From: Synechococcales cyanobacterium PMM_0003
GTDB lineage: Bacteria; Cyanobacteriota; Cyanobacteriia; Pseudanabaenales; Pseudanabaenaceae
Direction of reading: 5' to 3'
Assembly (NCBI GenBank): GCA_949128015.1
Contig: CASBRC010000440.1
Location: 1-7,330 of the forward strand
DNA: 7,330 bases
Shown: one piece after another, positions 1 to 5,988 of the stretch
Layout of the letters: the number at the start of each line of letters is the position of its first letter
Numbering within the stretch: position 1 is the stretch's first letter
The notes under the pieces: model-generated
What the model was told of the DNA's origin: nothing
What the model saw: the letters and a program-made list of their open reading frames with translations, nothing else
The model's database searches: none
Program-made: the position numbers and the translations under genes

Positions 1-1
1 A

Positions 2-880
2 TTACACTTTGGGCGCAAAAGAACTCAACAACTCGCGGCTGAACTTTACTTTGGGGACAACGGCTATAAATTCATTTTAGAGCCAACCAAAGATAATCGT
101 ATGGTTTTTTCTGATGAAAACTTCTGGTGGGAAAAGAGCGGAGATTGGCATGTTGGATCGGGGCATTTTGAAACTGCGGTAGAAACGCAGGGACGTAGAA
201 CAAGGATCTACAAGTACACTGTGCCAGTAATGGAAAGCTGGAGGCTTTATCATTTTCATGACACTGCGGAGAGCGCTCTAGTCAAGCAACGTCAAGCAAT
301 TAATGACAATATTTATCTGCGATCGGATGCTCAAAATCTGGCAGCATACCTTTACTTACTTAAAGAGCAATATCAAACGCATTATCAAAGAATTGTCAAA
401 ACGATCCAGTTAGTAGCGCCGTTTTTTGGTGATTTTTACTTACGCCCTTGTCCTAATAGTCCAGACCAAATTGAACTGGAATGGGTAGAGAAAGGTGAAG
501 ATATGCCATTTAAAGCGCATCATCTTTCAGATGGGACTTTGCGATTTATTTGTCTTACAACTGTATTAATGCAGCCAGAAGATCATCAACCTGAACTGAT
601 TTTAATTGATGAGCCAGAGTTGGGACTGCATCCCTATGCCATCAATGTTTTAGCAGCATTGCTACGCTCTACTGCCAAATCTAAGCAAGTCATTGTCTCT
701 ACGCAGTCAGTGGGGCTACTTAATGAGTTTGAGGCGGGTGATGTGATTGTTTGCGATCGCATAGAAGGAGCAACCCATCTACATCGTCTAGACGAAAGCG
801 CCCTAACTAATTGGCTGGATGACTACTCATTGGGTGAACTATGGCAAAAAAATCTGTTGGGTGGTAGACCATCGCGATGA
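2..880 (+). CDS. AAA-family ATPase (COG4637-like), 5' end outside the window
   Basis: This is the C-terminal 292 codons of an SMC/ABC-like AAA ATPase. The frame is open from base 2, so the ATG at 101 is internal and the true start and Walker A P-loop lie upstream of the window. Numbering from that ATG, the ABC signature LSDGT is at residues 142-146 (about base 524). Walker B, LILIDEPELGLHP, is at about 166-178 (about base 596). The switch segment VIVSTQS is at 198-204; in this family TQ commonly replaces the usual His-containing motif. The tail DYSLGELWQKNLLGGRP is a hallmark of the COG4637 predicted ATPases, which are often paired with DUF4276 proteins. The TGA stop overlaps the next ATG (ATGA, 877-880), indicating an operon with translational coupling. 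By analogy with OLD-type systems, the ATPase probably controls or senses on behalf of its TOPRIM-like partner. The family call is firm; the defence role is inferred. Confidence 0.9.
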   Translation, partial: LHFGRKRTQQLAAELYFGDNGYKFILEPTKDNRMVFSDENFWWEKSGDWHVGSGHFETAVETQGRRTRIYKYTVPVMESWRLYHFHDTAESALVKQRQAINDNIYLRSDAQNLAAYLYLLKEQYQTHYQRIVKTIQLVAPFFGDFYLRPCPNSPDQIELEWVEKGEDMPFKAHHLSDGTLRFICLTTVLMQPEDHQPELILIDEPELGLHPYAINVLAALLRSTAKSKQVIVSTQSVGLLNEFEAGDVIVCDRIEGATHLHRLDESALTNWLDDYSLGELWQKNLLGGRPSR

Positions 881-1515
881 TCAGAGTTCATATTTTTTGC
901 GAGGGGCAAACCGAAGAAACCTTTGTTAGGGAGATATTAACCAGCCACTTTGAACGGCTAGATATTTTCGTCAATCCCATTATTTTGAAAAATGGGGGCG
1001 GAAAGGGCGGTATATCCACTTATGGCAAAGTCAAGTTTCAGATCGAGAAAAAATGTAAAGAAGACAGTAACGCATGGGTAACGACGCTGATCGACTTTTA
1101 TGGACTACCTTCAGATTTTCCAAGCTCAGCCACTATTGGTTTGTCGTCAATTAAGAAATCTAAGGCAGTACAGCAAGCATTTCAGGAAGATATCCAGCAC
1201 CCTAATTTTATTGCGAATCTTATGATTCATGAGTTTGAAAGTTTTTTGTTCAGTGAGCCAGAAGCTTTTAAGAACTGGTGCGACGATCCACAAATAGTTG
1301 TTAATTTGAAAAAGATTCGCCGTGACTTTAATTCACCTGAGCATATCAATGATGGTTATGCTACTGCTCCTTCTAAGCGTATCCTCGGCATATTTAGTCA
1401 ATATGACAAAGTTTTGCACGGCTCATTAGTTGCCTTAGATATTGGCTTAGATACTATTCGCAGAGAATGTCCAATGTTTAATAGTTGGATTGAACGCCTT
1501 GAAAGTCTTGCTTAA
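877..1515 (+). CDS. DUF4276 family protein (TOPRIM-like partner of the upstream ATPase)
   Basis: This 212-residue protein matches the DUF4276 pattern. It opens with a beta strand and an acidic motif, FCEGQTEETF (residues 7-16, E9 as candidate metal ligand). A Gly-rich stretch, NGGGKGG, is at 39-45. The family motif TTLIDFYGLPSDFP is at 69-82 (D73) and NLMIHEFESFLFS at 114-126 (H118, E119, E121). These acidic strands fit a divergent TOPRIM-type fold, the nuclease fold of OLD proteins, but no activity can be proven from sequence. The ATG at 877 overlaps the ATPase stop, so the two genes are co-translated and probably act as one complex. An ATPase plus a separate TOPRIM-like subunit recalls split OLD/PARIS architectures. 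The gene looks complete and ends just before a strong hairpin. Family assignment is confident; a defence function is inferred. Confidence 0.88.
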   Translation: MIRVHIFCEGQTEETFVREILTSHFERLDIFVNPIILKNGGGKGGISTYGKVKFQIEKKCKEDSNAWVTTLIDFYGLPSDFPSSATIGLSSIKKSKAVQQAFQEDIQHPNFIANLMIHEFESFLFSEPEAFKNWCDDPQIVVNLKKIRRDFNSPEHINDGYATAPSKRILGIFSQYDKVLHGSLVALDIGLDTIRRECPMFNSWIERLESLA

Positions 1516-1522
1516 AGACGAT

Positions 1523-1555
1523 AAATAAGAGATGACGAATCGTCCTCTCTTATTT
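1523..1555 (+). terminator. Hairpin after the DUF4276 gene, probable terminator
   Basis: A 15-base left arm (1523-1537) and right arm (1541-1555) pair around an AAT loop with a single T/C mismatch. The outer part is A-rich on the left (AAATAAGAG) and T-rich on the right (CTCTTATTT), as in Rho-independent or bidirectional terminators, although no clean T-run follows the stem. It starts 7 bases after the DUF4276 stop and lies 57 bases before rpmE, so it probably separates the accessory operon from the ribosomal gene. Confidence 0.6.
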
Positions 1556-1612
1556 GTGCAATTCTGTGATAGTCTAGATAAGCTTAATTTTTGATTTTTT
1601 ATAACTAAGACT

Positions 1613-1849
1613 ATGCCTAGAGCTGGAATTCACCCGAAGTGGTATCCCGAAGCAAAAGTAATTTGTAACGGCGAACATGTAGCAACGATTGGGTCTACCC
1701 ATCCTGAGATTAATGTTGATGTATGGTCGGGCAATCACCCTTTCTATACTGGTACACAAAAGATTATCGATACCGAAGGTCGCGTAGAACGCTTCTTGCG
1801 TAAGTACGGTATGTTTGACGAAAACGTTAAAGTAGAAGAGCAAGTATAG
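1613..1849 (+). CDS. rpmE: 50S ribosomal protein L31 (bL31)
   Basis: This 78-residue protein is a clear bL31. It has the N-terminal IHPKWYPEAKV segment, the VWSGNHPFYTGTQ core and the C-terminal RVERFLRKYG motif. bL31 sits on the large subunit at the bridge to the small subunit. Only one cysteine is present (C18 in VICNG), and the CxC plus distal CxxC zinc ligands of zinc-binding L31 proteins are missing, so this is the zinc-independent (C-minus) form usual in cyanobacteria. The start at 1613 gives the expected length and N-terminus; no strong ribosome binding site precedes it. prfA follows 74 bases later on the same strand, the order found in many cyanobacteria, where rpmE closes a ribosomal protein cluster. 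Here an ATPase/DUF4276 operon lies immediately upstream instead of the expected ribosomal genes. Confidence 0.95.
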   Translation: MPRAGIHPKWYPEAKVICNGEHVATIGSTHPEINVDVWSGNHPFYTGTQKIIDTEGRVERFLRKYGMFDENVKVEEQV

Positions 1850-1923
1850 CCAACCTAGGATTAATTCAAGGTTTTCTTCTGGCTTACTAACTTTTCATTT
1901 TCTTTTGTGGTAACTCAAACTCC

Positions 1924-3033
1924 ATGCCTGCAGCTTACTTAATTAAAAAGCTCGAATCTGTCGAACAAACCTTCAATGAACTGACTCGTCGGATGGGTGA
2001 TCCTGACGTGGCGACCGATCACGGCGAGTTTCAGCGCATTGCTAAAGTTCGCGCTTCATTGGAAGAGACGGTAATAACCTACGATACTTTTCGGAAGGCG
2101 GAGCAAGATTATCAGGAGTCGCAAGAGATCCTGAAAGAGTCTGCTAATGATCCCGATCTTAGGGAGATGGCGGCTATGGAAGTTGAAGAGTTATCGACAA
2201 AGTTAAAAGAGCTAGAACAAAAGCTACAGGTTCTACTTCTGCCCCAAGATCCAAATGATGATAAGAACATCATGTTGGAAATCCGTGCAGGTACGGGGGG
2301 AGACGAAGCGGGGATCTGGGCTGGAGATCTGGTGCGACTATATACGCGCTATGCTGAGCGTCAAGGCTGGCGAGTGAAGATGGTCAGTGAGACTTTGGCG
2401 GAAATGGGTGGCTTTAAGGAAGCGATCATCGAAGTTCAAGGCGATCGCGTTTATAGCAAACTCAAATTTGAGTCGGGTGTACATCGCGTGCAGCGTGTAC
2501 CTGCGACAGAATCACAGGGGCGTGTGCATACCTCAACGGCGACAGTGGCAATTATGCCTGAAGTTGATGAAGTAGAAATTCACATCGATCCTAAAGATAT
2601 TGAAATGTCTACAGCAAGATCGGGCGGTGCTGGCGGTCAAAACGTCAACAAGGTAGAAACTGCCGCCGATCTATTTCACAAACCAACGGGGATTAGAATT
2701 TTTTGTACTGAGGAGCGATCGCAGTTACAAAACAAAGAGCGAGCGATGCAAATTTTGCGGGCTAAGCTCTACGAAATAAAGTTGCGCGAACAACAGGCGG
2801 AGATTACGTCAATAAGGCGATCGCAAGTTGGTACTGGTTCACGCTCTGAAAAAATTCGTACTTACAACTATAAAGATAGCCGTCTAACGGAGCATCGTTT
2901 GGGGCAGAACTTTGCTTTGCCACCAATTTTGGAAGGGGATATCGAAGATGTGATTCAAAGTTGCATTTCTAAAGATCAACAAGGGCGTTTGCAAGAACTT
3001 GCGATCGCTACAGGTGATGACTTACTTAATTAA
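1924..3033 (+). CDS. prfA: Peptide chain release factor 1 (RF1)
   Basis: This 369-residue class I release factor recognises UAA and UAG in the ribosomal A site and triggers peptidyl-tRNA hydrolysis. The codon-reading tripeptide PAT (residues 193-195, in [12 protein letters not shown]) identifies RF1 rather than RF2, which carries SPF. The catalytic GGQ is at 237-239 in [15 protein letters not shown], with the Gln that PrmC methylates. The N-terminal coiled helical domain spans about 1-110, and the RAGTGGDEA motif is at 121-129. Length is close to the usual 360 or so residues, and the N-terminus ([19 protein letters not shown]) aligns with cyanobacterial RF1, supporting the ATG at 1924. Four HIP1 octamers lie inside the gene (2441, 2715, 2817, 3001), as expected for a native cyanobacterial gene. 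It is likely co-transcribed with rpmE. Confidence 0.98.
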   Translation: MPAAYLIKKLESVEQTFNELTRRMGDPDVATDHGEFQRIAKVRASLEETVITYDTFRKAEQDYQESQEILKESANDPDLREMAAMEVEELSTKLKELEQKLQVLLLPQDPNDDKNIMLEIRAGTGGDEAGIWAGDLVRLYTRYAERQGWRVKMVSETLAEMGGFKEAIIEVQGDRVYSKLKFESGVHRVQRVPATESQGRVHTSTATVAIMPEVDEVEIHIDPKDIEMSTARSGGAGGQNVNKVETAADLFHKPTGIRIFCTEERSQLQNKERAMQILRAKLYEIKLREQQAEITSIRRSQVGTGSRSEKIRTYNYKDSRLTEHRLGQNFALPPILEGDIEDVIQSCISKDQQGRLQELAIATGDDLLN

Positions 3034-3047
3034 AAACGGTAATTAAG
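3025..3047 (+). repeat. Inverted repeat across the prfA stop codon
   Basis: CTTAATTA (3025-3032) is perfectly complementary to TAATTAAG (3040-3047) with a 7-base loop, and the left arm covers the first bases of the prfA stop codon. Seven of the eight pairs are A-T and no T-run follows, so it is a weak RNA hairpin and a poor terminator. It may be a 3'-end stabiliser or chance. Confidence 0.35.
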
Positions 3048-3126
3048 AATTGGACTTTAGGAGTAATAAGAGCATCTGATTGCTGATGAAACAGTGATTG
3101 GAGATCGCAGCAAAAGAGTTTTTAGT

Positions 3127-3149
3127 GTCTTAGCTTGAGACTTTATTTT
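3127..3149 (+). terminator. Weak terminator-like hairpin downstream of prfA
   Basis: GTCTT (3127-3131) can pair with GAGAC (3137-3141), including one T-G wobble, around a 5-base loop. It is followed at once by TTTATTTT (3142-3149). The stem is short but the T-rich tail is placed correctly for an intrinsic terminator of the rpmE-prfA transcript. It overlaps the possible hicBA promoter. Confidence 0.4.
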
Positions 3150-3162
3150 AGTAAACTAGCAT
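3135..3162 (+). promoter_or_regulatory. Possible sigma-70 promoter of hicBA
   Basis: TTGAGA (3135-3140, 5 of 6 to TTGACA) is spaced 16 bases from TAGCAT (3157-3162, 4 of 6 to TATAAT). Initiation would fall near 3169, about 60 bases before hicB. The match is moderate, and the element shares bases with the hairpin just upstream. Confidence 0.3.
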
Positions 3163-3185
3163 CCAGAAACACCGTATTTACTAAA
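3147..3185. promoter_or_regulatory. 9-bp inverted repeat, candidate operator in front of hicB
   Basis: TTTAGTAAA (3147-3155) and TTTACTAAA (3177-3185) are exact reverse complements separated by 21 bases, with a further TA match after one mismatch. The arms flank the candidate -10 box (3157-3162), the arrangement expected of an operator that represses by blocking the promoter. HicB-family antitoxins often autoregulate, but this HicB is short with no obvious DNA-binding domain, so the binding protein is uncertain. Confidence 0.35.
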
Positions 3186-3194
3186 TTACTTACA
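3181..3194 (+). repeat. Left copy of a 14-bp direct repeat flanking hicBA
   Basis: CTAAATTACTTACA occurs here and again at 3727-3740, one copy on each side of the hicB-hicA pair. CGTA also precedes both copies after a short, non-identical spacer. This copy overlaps the right arm of the inverted repeat at 3177-3185. A chance match of this length in an AT-rich 7-kb window is possible. Confidence 0.5.
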
Positions 3195-3199
3195 TCTGT

Positions 3200-3232
3200 A
3201 TGCCTGCCACAATAAATTTGGATTTAATATGA
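3200..3232 (+). other. Ten-codon mini-ORF overlapping the hicB start
   Basis: The ATG at 3200 opens a ten-codon frame (MPATINLDLI) whose TGA (3230-3232) overlaps the hicB ATG (3229-3231). The ATGA overlap could couple translation of hicB to this leader. No ribosome binding site is evident for it and no homology is recognised, so it may be fortuitous. Confidence 0.2.
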
Positions 3233-3456
3233 AACAACTTAAACAACTAACTTGTATCATTGAGCGTGAAGGTGATGGCTATGTGTCCCTCTGCCCACAG
3301 ATAGATATTGCTAGTCAGGGCGACTCCGTAGAAGAAGCCAGAAAAAACCTGATTGAAGCGGTTGAATTATTCTTTGAAATGGCAAGTCCCCAAGAAATTC
3401 TAGCAAGAATATATTCGGAAATTTATGTGACGCAGATTGAGGTAGCCATTGGGTAA
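3229..3456 (+). CDS. hicB: HicB-family antitoxin
   Basis: This 75-residue protein has the HicB/UPF0150 partial RNase H-like fold. Its features are strand LTCIIEREGDGYVSLCPQ (residues 7-24), the glycine turn at REGDGY, then GDSVEEARKNLIEAVELFFE (31-50), the helix typical of these antitoxins. HicB neutralises the HicA mRNA interferase by binding its active site. The protein ends at about the antitoxin core plus a short tail, with no recognisable ribbon-helix-helix or helix-turn-helix domain, so autoregulation may be weak or need another factor. The gene order is antitoxin first, the reverse of the classical hicAB order but common in HicBA pairs of cyanobacteria. Its last 8 bases overlap the hicA start, implying coupled translation. 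The ATG at 3229 gives the standard N-terminus. Confidence 0.88.
   Translation: MKQLKQLTCIIEREGDGYVSLCPQIDIASQGDSVEEARKNLIEAVELFFEMASPQEILARIYSEIYVTQIEVAIG
3439..3451 (+). promoter_or_regulatory. Ribosome binding site that fixes the TTG start of hicA
   Basis: GAGG (3439-3442), inside the hicB coding sequence, sits 6 bases before TTG (3449-3451). No ATG or GTG in the hicA frame gives a full-length HicA, so this Shine-Dalgarno plus TTG is the best start. The weak start codon would keep toxin synthesis below antitoxin synthesis. Confidence 0.6.
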
Positions 3457-3667
3457 ACTACGAATTCTTTCTGCAAAAGTGGTCTGTCAAATTTTATCTG
3501 AGCATGGCTTTTTACAAGTAAGGCAGCGAGGCAGCCACATTATCATGCAGAAGAAAATTGATGATTCCACAATTACAGTTCCAGTTCCTAACTATTCAGA
3601 GGTTAAGGTTGGCACACTTCAATCGATCATTAGACAGTCGGGACTACCGAGATCTTTATTTGAATAG
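3449..3667 (+). CDS. hicA: HicA-family toxin (mRNA interferase)
   Basis: This 72-residue protein has the small dsRNA-binding-like fold of HicA. An N-terminal helix (AKVVCQILSEHGF, residues 9-21) leads to RQRGSHIIM (26-33), which contains the catalytic histidine H30. The C-terminal signature VPNYSEVKVGTLQSIIRQSGL spans 46-66, of which VGTLQSIIRQSGL closely matches the family. HicA toxins cleave mRNA and are held inactive by HicB. All family features and the active-site His are present, so the toxin appears intact. It starts with TTG, overlapping hicB by 8 bases. A structured repeat-like region rather than another gene follows. Possible roles are plasmid or island stabilisation, stress response or phage defence; the sequence does not distinguish them. 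Confidence 0.88.
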   Translation: MGKLRILSAKVVCQILSEHGFLQVRQRGSHIIMQKKIDDSTITVPVPNYSEVKVGTLQSIIRQSGLPRSLFE

Positions 3668-3726
3668 TGGCAATTACAGCGATCGCCTCATCCCTAAATC
3701 CCTAGTTACCATTATCGAACGTACTG

Positions 3727-3740
3727 CTAAATTACTTACA
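3727..3740 (+). repeat. Right copy of the 14-bp direct repeat flanking hicBA
   Basis: CTAAATTACTTACA is identical to 3181-3194. This copy runs into the start of the structured element at 3736. The pair could be an insertion or deletion scar around the toxin-antitoxin cassette. Confidence 0.5.
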
Positions 3741-3818
3741 GCGCTTTGCGCTCAAACCCGAACCAAAAAATCTTTTGTGGTTCGTTTGATCGGTAATTGC
3801 TGTAAAGCTGAGCCGATC
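3736..3818. repeat. Structured intergenic element with nested hairpins
   Basis: Between hicA and menF lies a compact set of complementary segments. TTACAGC (3736-3742) and GCTGTAA (3799-3805) are 7-bp ends. AGCGC-TTT-GCGCT forms a small hairpin at 3740-3752. CGAACCAAAAA (3759-3769) pairs with TTTT-G-TGGTTCG (3773-3784) as an 11-bp stem with one bulge. TCAAA (3752-3756) pairs outside it with TTTGA (3785-3789). GATCGG (3788-3793) can alternatively pair with CCGATC (3813-3818). The terminal inverted repeats and foldback structure resemble a small dispersed repeat or MITE, or a structured RNA. No coding sequence is supported in 3668-3887. Copy number elsewhere in the genome is unknown from this window. 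Confidence 0.5.
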
Positions 3819-3853
3819 GCCAAACAAATTTTTTTTCGTATTGTATTCATATA

Positions 3854-3886
3854 TTAACTGTGCTGACGACTGCGATAAAATATAAT
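3854..3886 (+). promoter_or_regulatory. Promoter abutting the menF start codon
   Basis: The sequence GATAAAATATAATC ends one base before the ATG at 3888. A -10 box of TAAAAT (3876-3881) with TTAACT (3854-3859, spacer 16) as -35 would start transcription at about 3888. A perfect TATAAT (3881-3886) also exists but would initiate inside the gene and lacks a good -35. No Shine-Dalgarno precedes the ATG, which fits a leaderless or near-leaderless mRNA. Confidence 0.45.
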
Positions 3887-3887
3887 C

Positions 3888-5399
3888 ATGCAAGTTCGTC
3901 AGAGTGTCACCTATAGCAGCATCGATTCTAAATCTCTGCACGATTGGATTGTTAAAGCGATCGCGAAAGCGCAGATCACAGGGTCATCGGTTTTATTTAG
4001 TTACTCTCAAAGTTGGGAGTGCATCAATCCTTTATTGTTGTTGGCGAGTAAGGCTGATTCGCAACAACCAAAATTTTATTGGGAACAGCCAAACGCTAAT
4101 CTAGTATTAGCGGCGGCGGGTTCGGTGGCGGAGATATCTATTGCTAATCACGATCTAAGCGATCGCTTTGATTGTGCCAAAAAATTTACTAAAACCCATT
4201 TGGCTAATGCAATTGTTGCTAAACATCCCGATCTGGAATTAACAGGATCAGAAGTTTCAATCCATGTTGTTGGTGCTTTTTCCTTTTATGGCAATGGTAG
4301 TAATACTAACGATCGGCTAGATCTTGACCAGCAGAATAACTATCAACAGAATAATCAGCAAAAGAGCTGGTTTCCGACTTTACTTTTTTTTATCCCCCGT
4401 TGGATGGTGCGCCAAAATGAGCGGGATTGCACTTTAACACTCAATCATTACATTCAACCTTGGGATAATGCTGATGACGTGTTAGAACTCATTGAGAATT
4501 TGCGATCGCATTTACAAGCAAGTTCTAATTACGAAGCGCCGACAGTGCATGAGGTAAGCAAAATTGTGGAGGTGGAGGGGGCGCAAATCTGGACAGAGAT
4601 TGTTGAACGTGCTTTAACTTTGATTCATCAGGGACATTTTGAAAAAGTAGTTTTGGCTAGGGCGTTGGATGTGTTAGCCGATCGCAATTTTGATCCGTTT
4701 CAAGTGCTACATGTCTTGCGCTGTGAATATCCTGAATGTATTTCCTTTTTGCTCGATTATGGTGGAGGTAAAACATTTTTGGGCGCGACTCCTGAGGTGG
4801 TGTTGCAATTTAAAGCCCATAGCGATCGACTCTGGTTACGCAGTGATGCTTTAGCGGGTTCAATCGGGCGCGGCAAAACTGTCCAAGAAGATCTGATGTT
4901 GGGAGATCATCTGCTCAATAGTGAAAAAGATATGCGCGAACATCAATTTGTAATTCGCTCAATTTGCGATCGCTTACAAAGTATGGGTGCTGCGATCGAT
5001 CCACAAGTCAGTACGGGCTTGCTAAAGCTGTCTAATGTGCAACATTTACATACGCCGATCACTGCCCAACTCAATGAGCCAGACTGGTTGATTGCCCTCG
5101 ATATTTTGCAGCAGTTACACCCCACGGCTGCCGTTGGTGGCGAGCCTAGAGATCGAGCAGTTTGCTTTATGCAGCAATGGGAAGCTTGCGATCGCGGCTG
5201 GTATGCGGCTCCCATCGGTTGGCTAAATGGAAATGGTGAAGGGACTTTTGGTGTGGGAATTAGGGCGGGATATATCCAAGGAGATCGGGCAAGGATTTTT
5301 GCTGGCGCAGGAATTGTGGCAAATTCGCAGGTAGAAAATGAGCAGAGTGAAACCACGATTAAGTTTGCAGCTTTGTTAAAAGCTTTGGGAGCGCTTTAA
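3888..5399 (+). CDS. menF: Isochorismate synthase (MenF, chorismate-binding enzyme)
   Basis: This 503-residue protein converts chorismate to isochorismate, the first step toward menaquinone, or phylloquinone for photosystem I in cyanobacteria. The chorismate-binding domain fills about residues 225-500. It contains FEKVVLARAL (251-260; K253 as candidate general base), FLGATPEVVL (297-306), ALAGSIGRG (321-329) and LLNSEKDMREHQFV (342-355; E351 as candidate Mg ligand). LSNVQHLHTPI (381-391), LHPTAAVGGEPRDRA (410-424), GWYAAPIGW (437-445) and AGAGIVANSQVENE (472-485; Glu metal ligands) follow. The GIVANS segment and LHPTAAVGG favour isochorismate synthase over anthranilate or aminodeoxychorismate synthase. 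The N-terminal third is variable and contains an Asn/Gln-rich insert at about 136-160, which explains a length above the usual 430-480. The gene has five HIP1 sites and so looks native. No in-frame start downstream preserves the N-terminus. Confidence 0.93.
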   Translation: MQVRQSVTYSSIDSKSLHDWIVKAIAKAQITGSSVLFSYSQSWECINPLLLLASKADSQQPKFYWEQPNANLVLAAAGSVAEISIANHDLSDRFDCAKKFTKTHLANAIVAKHPDLELTGSEVSIHVVGAFSFYGNGSNTNDRLDLDQQNNYQQNNQQKSWFPTLLFFIPRWMVRQNERDCTLTLNHYIQPWDNADDVLELIENLRSHLQASSNYEAPTVHEVSKIVEVEGAQIWTEIVERALTLIHQGHFEKVVLARALDVLADRNFDPFQVLHVLRCEYPECISFLLDYGGGKTFLGATPEVVLQFKAHSDRLWLRSDALAGSIGRGKTVQEDLMLGDHLLNSEKDMREHQFVIRSICDRLQSMGAAIDPQVSTGLLKLSNVQHLHTPITAQLNEPDWLIALDILQQLHPTAAVGGEPRDRAVCFMQQWEACDRGWYAAPIGWLNGNGEGTFGVGIRAGYIQGDRARIFAGAGIVANSQVENEQSETTIKFAALLKALGAL

Positions 5400-5457
5400 A
5401 AAAGGTGTTAGGCTTTGGCAGCTAGTTCAACATCATGCGCTGACAAAAACATAGCGA

Positions 5458-5988
5458 TTATTCAATGATTCTTTTTAGTTCAATACAGGCTTCATTCATG
5501 GATGGCGGCGCATTGGGTGACAAACTTTGTACACATTGCTCACATAGCTTTTCAACAAATGACTTACATTCTCCTTGATTTGCCAGTTTGTTATAAGCAG
5601 CAACTTCATCAACGGGTTCCCCTGATTGGAGATAATGTATCCACGTCTCAATATTTCTTTTGGGAACGAATATCGCAATCTTTTCTTTAGGCTGACGTTT
5701 TTCTAGCAAAGTCATCTCCAATTGCCTGATCCGTTCTTCAACAGTAAGTGTATCTGCATCGATAACCACTACTAAGCAAATCTTTTTTCGATTTTTTTGG
5801 ATACGATAGCCTTTGACTTCTGCCGCATAATGTTCGCGAACATATTGCTCTCCCGATTGTTTTCCACTAGGGCATTTTTGAGCTACGAAGTGTCCAGTAA
5901 ATCCTTTTTTCTGGAGAAAATATCGAGCAAAGAGATACTGCTGGCTATCCTCACATAAAATTACGATAGTTTGTCTATTCTGGGTCAT
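5458..5988 (-). CDS. TOPRIM-like protein, partner of the adjacent ATPase
   Basis: This 176-residue protein of unnamed family is encoded directly after the ATPase on the minus strand. The ATG at 5988 overlaps the ATPase gene by 14 bases; an in-frame GTG at 6000 would add four residues, and neither has a strong ribosome binding site, so coupling is likely. Numbered from the ATG, the layout suggests a divergent TOPRIM fold. Strand IVILCEDSQQ (8-17) carries the candidate catalytic Glu E13, LVVVIDADT (72-80) carries the DxD pair D77/D79, and IAIFVPKRNIETWIHYL (104-120) follows with E114. A Gly/Ser-rich motif, PSGKQSGEQYVREHY, is at 40-54. This order matches OLD/DUF4276/RloB-type nuclease-like proteins, but I cannot place it in a named family. 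An ATPase plus TOPRIM-like subunit resembles the AriA-AriB pair of PARIS. Nuclease activity and a defence role are inferred. Confidence 0.75.
   Translation of the reverse strand: MTQNRQTIVILCEDSQQYLFARYFLQKKGFTGHFVAQKCPSGKQSGEQYVREHYAAEVKGYRIQKNRKKICLVVVIDADTLTVEERIRQLEMTLLEKRQPKEKIAIFVPKRNIETWIHYLQSGEPVDEVAAYNKLANQGECKSFVEKLCEQCVQSLSPNAPPSMNEACIELKRIIE

Noticed and set aside
1574..1843. 89-codon minus-strand open frame opposite rpmE
   Set aside because: It is fully antisense to a clear bL31 gene and shows no domain.
1850..1923. Hairpin or separate promoter between rpmE and prfA
   Set aside because: AGCC/GGCT and AACC/GGTT pairings exist but are split by an asymmetric bulge; no convincing promoter pair was seen.
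3788..3836. Intrinsic terminator formed by GATCGG/CCGATC plus the 8-T run at 3829-3836
   Set aside because: The loop is 19 bases and ten bases separate the stem from the T-run, which is too far for a standard intrinsic terminator.
3558..3857. 99-codon plus-strand open frame overlapping hicA and running through the intergenic element
   Set aside because: It overlaps the well-supported hicA in another frame, has no recognisable motif and reads through hairpin-forming repeat sequence.
4943..5356. 137-codon minus-strand open frame inside menF
   Set aside because: It is antisense to the conserved chorismate-binding core, is Ser/Cys/Pro-rich in the manner of shadow frames and has no homology I recognise.
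5400..5457. Bidirectional terminator between the convergent menF and TOPRIM-like genes
   Set aside because: Only 4-5 bp pairings with long loops were found (for example AGCGC at 5390 with GCGCT at 5437), so I do not support a terminator here.
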